From positions 2,294,001 to 2,358,000 of the forward strand of contig NC_089183.1 of assembly GCF_947507565.1 (NCBI RefSeq): DNA of 64,000 nt. The letters run 5' to 3'. The notes under the pieces were generated by a model. That model was not told the origin of the DNA and ran no database searches. It saw only the letters and a list, made by a program, of their open reading frames with translations. The number at the start of each line of letters is the position of its first letter. Within the stretch, counting starts at the first letter, position 1. This document shows, in pieces, positions 62,401 to 64,000 of this stretch. The position numbers and the translations under genes were made by a program. The stretch comes from Oscarella lobularis. Taxonomy: Eukaryota; Porifera; Homoscleromorpha; Homosclerophorida; Oscarellidae.

Positions 62401-64000
62401 AGTATTAGGATTAGAGCCGCAGTCGATTAAAAACTCGGCAATTAGCACATAGCCATTTGCACAAGCATGACGCAGCGCATCGCGTCCCAACTATCGAAAA
62501 GGACGGGTCAGATTGAGTTTTGGTAATTCATGAACGTACGGCATCACGAAGGCGAATATTGCACCCTTTTGACAAAAGAAATTTGACGACTCTAATATTA
62601 TTAGTTTTACAAGCAGCTATTAGAGGCGTTTCTCCCTTCAATAACACATACTCTAAACGACCATGAAACCAACAAATTCTTACCGAATTCGATTGCGCAT
62701 CAACATTAGATCCTGAGTCAATAAGTTTCACGACATCAGTTAGGTAGCCACACAAACAAGCGCAGTGCAACGCACTATACGCTTAATCTACAGAGTACTG
62801 GATGAACGTAGATCATTTATGAACAATCAAGAAATGTGCCTTTTGCCCCGTCTTCTGAAACGTATAAAACAGCGCCCGTCGCAACTTCGTCATTTTTGCT
62901 GCAGCTTGAAGAACTTTCTTAGACTAAAAATATCTAATCCAGACGCTACTACGTAGCTGTGTGTAAAGAAGTACCCAAGTAATCAGCATTGTCTTTGCAT
63001 TCTAGAAATTGAAGACTTCTATCTTACCAAAGTCAAAGCGAAACTAGTTAATTAAAATACCTTGAGAGAGTCGGTAGGATCTTTGGCAGTGAATGAAATA
63101 TCTACAGAAAAGTTGTCAAAAGTAATGACGGGATACCCCGAAGTTTTGAGACACCTTGCGACGAAAGTTGAGTTACTCTTTCATGCAATTCTGACTGTGT
63201 CACTTCATTCTGTACATCTGCCATAGTATCAAGACAATAAAGGAGACCATGGCATTTGGCTAAAAGACGACGTCGCTTGTTTGCAGCTGTTTGCTCAACT
63301 GTAAGAAGAGCATGCCCTACTGTTGATACTATCACTGTCTGCTTCAAAAGATAAGTCAATTTGATAGGACGAAGGTTGTCAAACTCAATTTCAACTTCAG
63401 GGTCAAGTTGAATGAAAGGAATCAGTAATCGAGAATCATGAAGATTGCAGAGGAATCTCACAAAGTCTATTGCTTTAAGAGTGAGAATCACGTGACAACT
63501 TCCTGGCAGAATCTCTATATCTGTGAAGTCTAATAAGTTAGAAACCCTTCGAAAAATAATCTTTCGTTGCTTCTCAAAATTCTCCGTCGTTGTTTCTGGT
63601 AGAAAAATTCTTAAACCACAATGCTCGGAAAAGACAATTTCATTTCCAACTCGCTTCTCACGAGGATGTTTTAGTTTCATGCTAGAGAGACCTTGAAGAG
63701 AAACTTGAAGACTCTTTGTTTTCATTTCAGTCGTTGCTATGTTTGATTTAACTAAGCCTACGACACATTCATGGTGAGGCTGATACTCTTCCATTAACTT
63801 TTCATCAACAAAAATATTTAACACGTTGTCTCCCGAAGAAGTGTCAAAAGATTGTTCACATGATTGGCTTGCAGAGTCCACATCCTTCGATTCTTGCAGA
63901 GAAGGGTTTAAACAACAAAAGAGGTGATTCTTCCCATAGACTTGCTCTATCACGGCGCAGAAATTGTCAAACGATGGAGGCGGGAGACATTTTAGCGTTA
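59410..64000 (-). CDS. Ankyrin-Death protein C (no ROC-COR; partial, one nonsense codon)
   Basis: The N-terminal region is open from the right edge to 63102 (FDNFCAVIEQVYGKNHLFC, FRRVSNLLDFTDIEILPGSC ...); no family recognised. Ankyrin exons follow to 59860. In 59.8-61.5 kb they alternate between two types, DGWTSLMISSKIG...CDVNIRNK and QTALHLACFYG..., mostly 99 nt. The last ankyrin half continues in the same exon into TPITSRERFEASR and a Death domain (IWKQIGRVLAPEPYKHYHL, VMLDSWADSFGARATRR), ending at 59491. A 26-nt last exon (59435-59410) gives EVEGKH-stop. The Death domain is close to gene A. In the exon at 61134-61241 the expected Trp codon TGG is TAG (61233-61235) and an 18-nt in-frame duplication is present. 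Skipping this exon would keep the frame. Otherwise the gene is broken. Confidence 0.7.
61233..61235 (-). other. In-frame TAG in an ankyrin exon of gene C
   Basis: Sister exons read GATGGCTGGAC-type (DGWTPLM). Here the sequence is GCTGGCTAGACC, giving AG-stop-TPLM. The exon is a multiple of three, so skipping it would avoid the stop. Confidence 0.75.

Overview
The window looks like metazoan nuclear DNA. Genes are compact and intron-containing (many introns of about 45-100 bp). The families are animal ones: a tyrosine kinase tail, a melanogenic-type tyrosinase, an SLC18-type vesicular transporter, ZYG11-like proteins, many LDL-receptor class A (LDLa) repeats, ankyrin-ROC-COR-Death proteins and eukaryotic 5S rRNA genes. 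The mix suggests an early-branching marine invertebrate, perhaps a sponge. That is inference from gene content only. One 200-base gap (23972-24171) is present.

Layout. 0-12.6 kb: the end of a tyrosine kinase, a three-exon tyrosinase, a repeat unit carrying a 5S gene, an intronless SLC18-like transporter, and a multi-exon F-BAR/C1 gene. 12.9-18 kb: a decayed stretch with a 1.6-kb direct repeat that carries broken LDLa modules and pieces of 5S spacer, a frameshifted kinase N-lobe, and a broken LDLa/poly-proline exon. 18-26 kb, minus strand: a ZYG11-like gene, an LDLa fragment, a two-exon LDLa membrane receptor with a PPxY tail, and an 11-module LDLa array built from 123-bp units. 27-37.5 kb: a second 5S unit, a 5S-less copy of the same repeat, a secreted cysteine-rich peptide gene, a decayed second copy of the LDLa receptor, a palindromic mobile-element-like block, an unrecognised small membrane-protein gene and BTB/BACK/kelch remnants. 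38.4-52.2 kb: two divergent paralogues with ankyrin-ROC-COR-Death architecture, with kinase and BTB debris between them. 54-59 kb: a second ZYG11-like copy, a C-terminal fragment of a third, and another LDLa fragment. 59.4-64 kb: an ankyrin-Death relative lacking ROC-COR, running off the right edge.

The most distinctive content is the Death-domain ROCO cluster. Each ankyrin repeat is one 99-nt exon, and one paralogue carries five nearly identical 151-bp exon+intron units. Local duplication followed by decay recurs throughout (LDLa receptor x2, ZYG11-like x3, ankyrin/Death x3, 5S unit x3). Several decayed copies carry 4-nt insertions, and the octamer TTAATTAA is strongly over-represented. All splice sites, domain assignments and copy relationships were read by eye; none was tested by alignment or transcript data.
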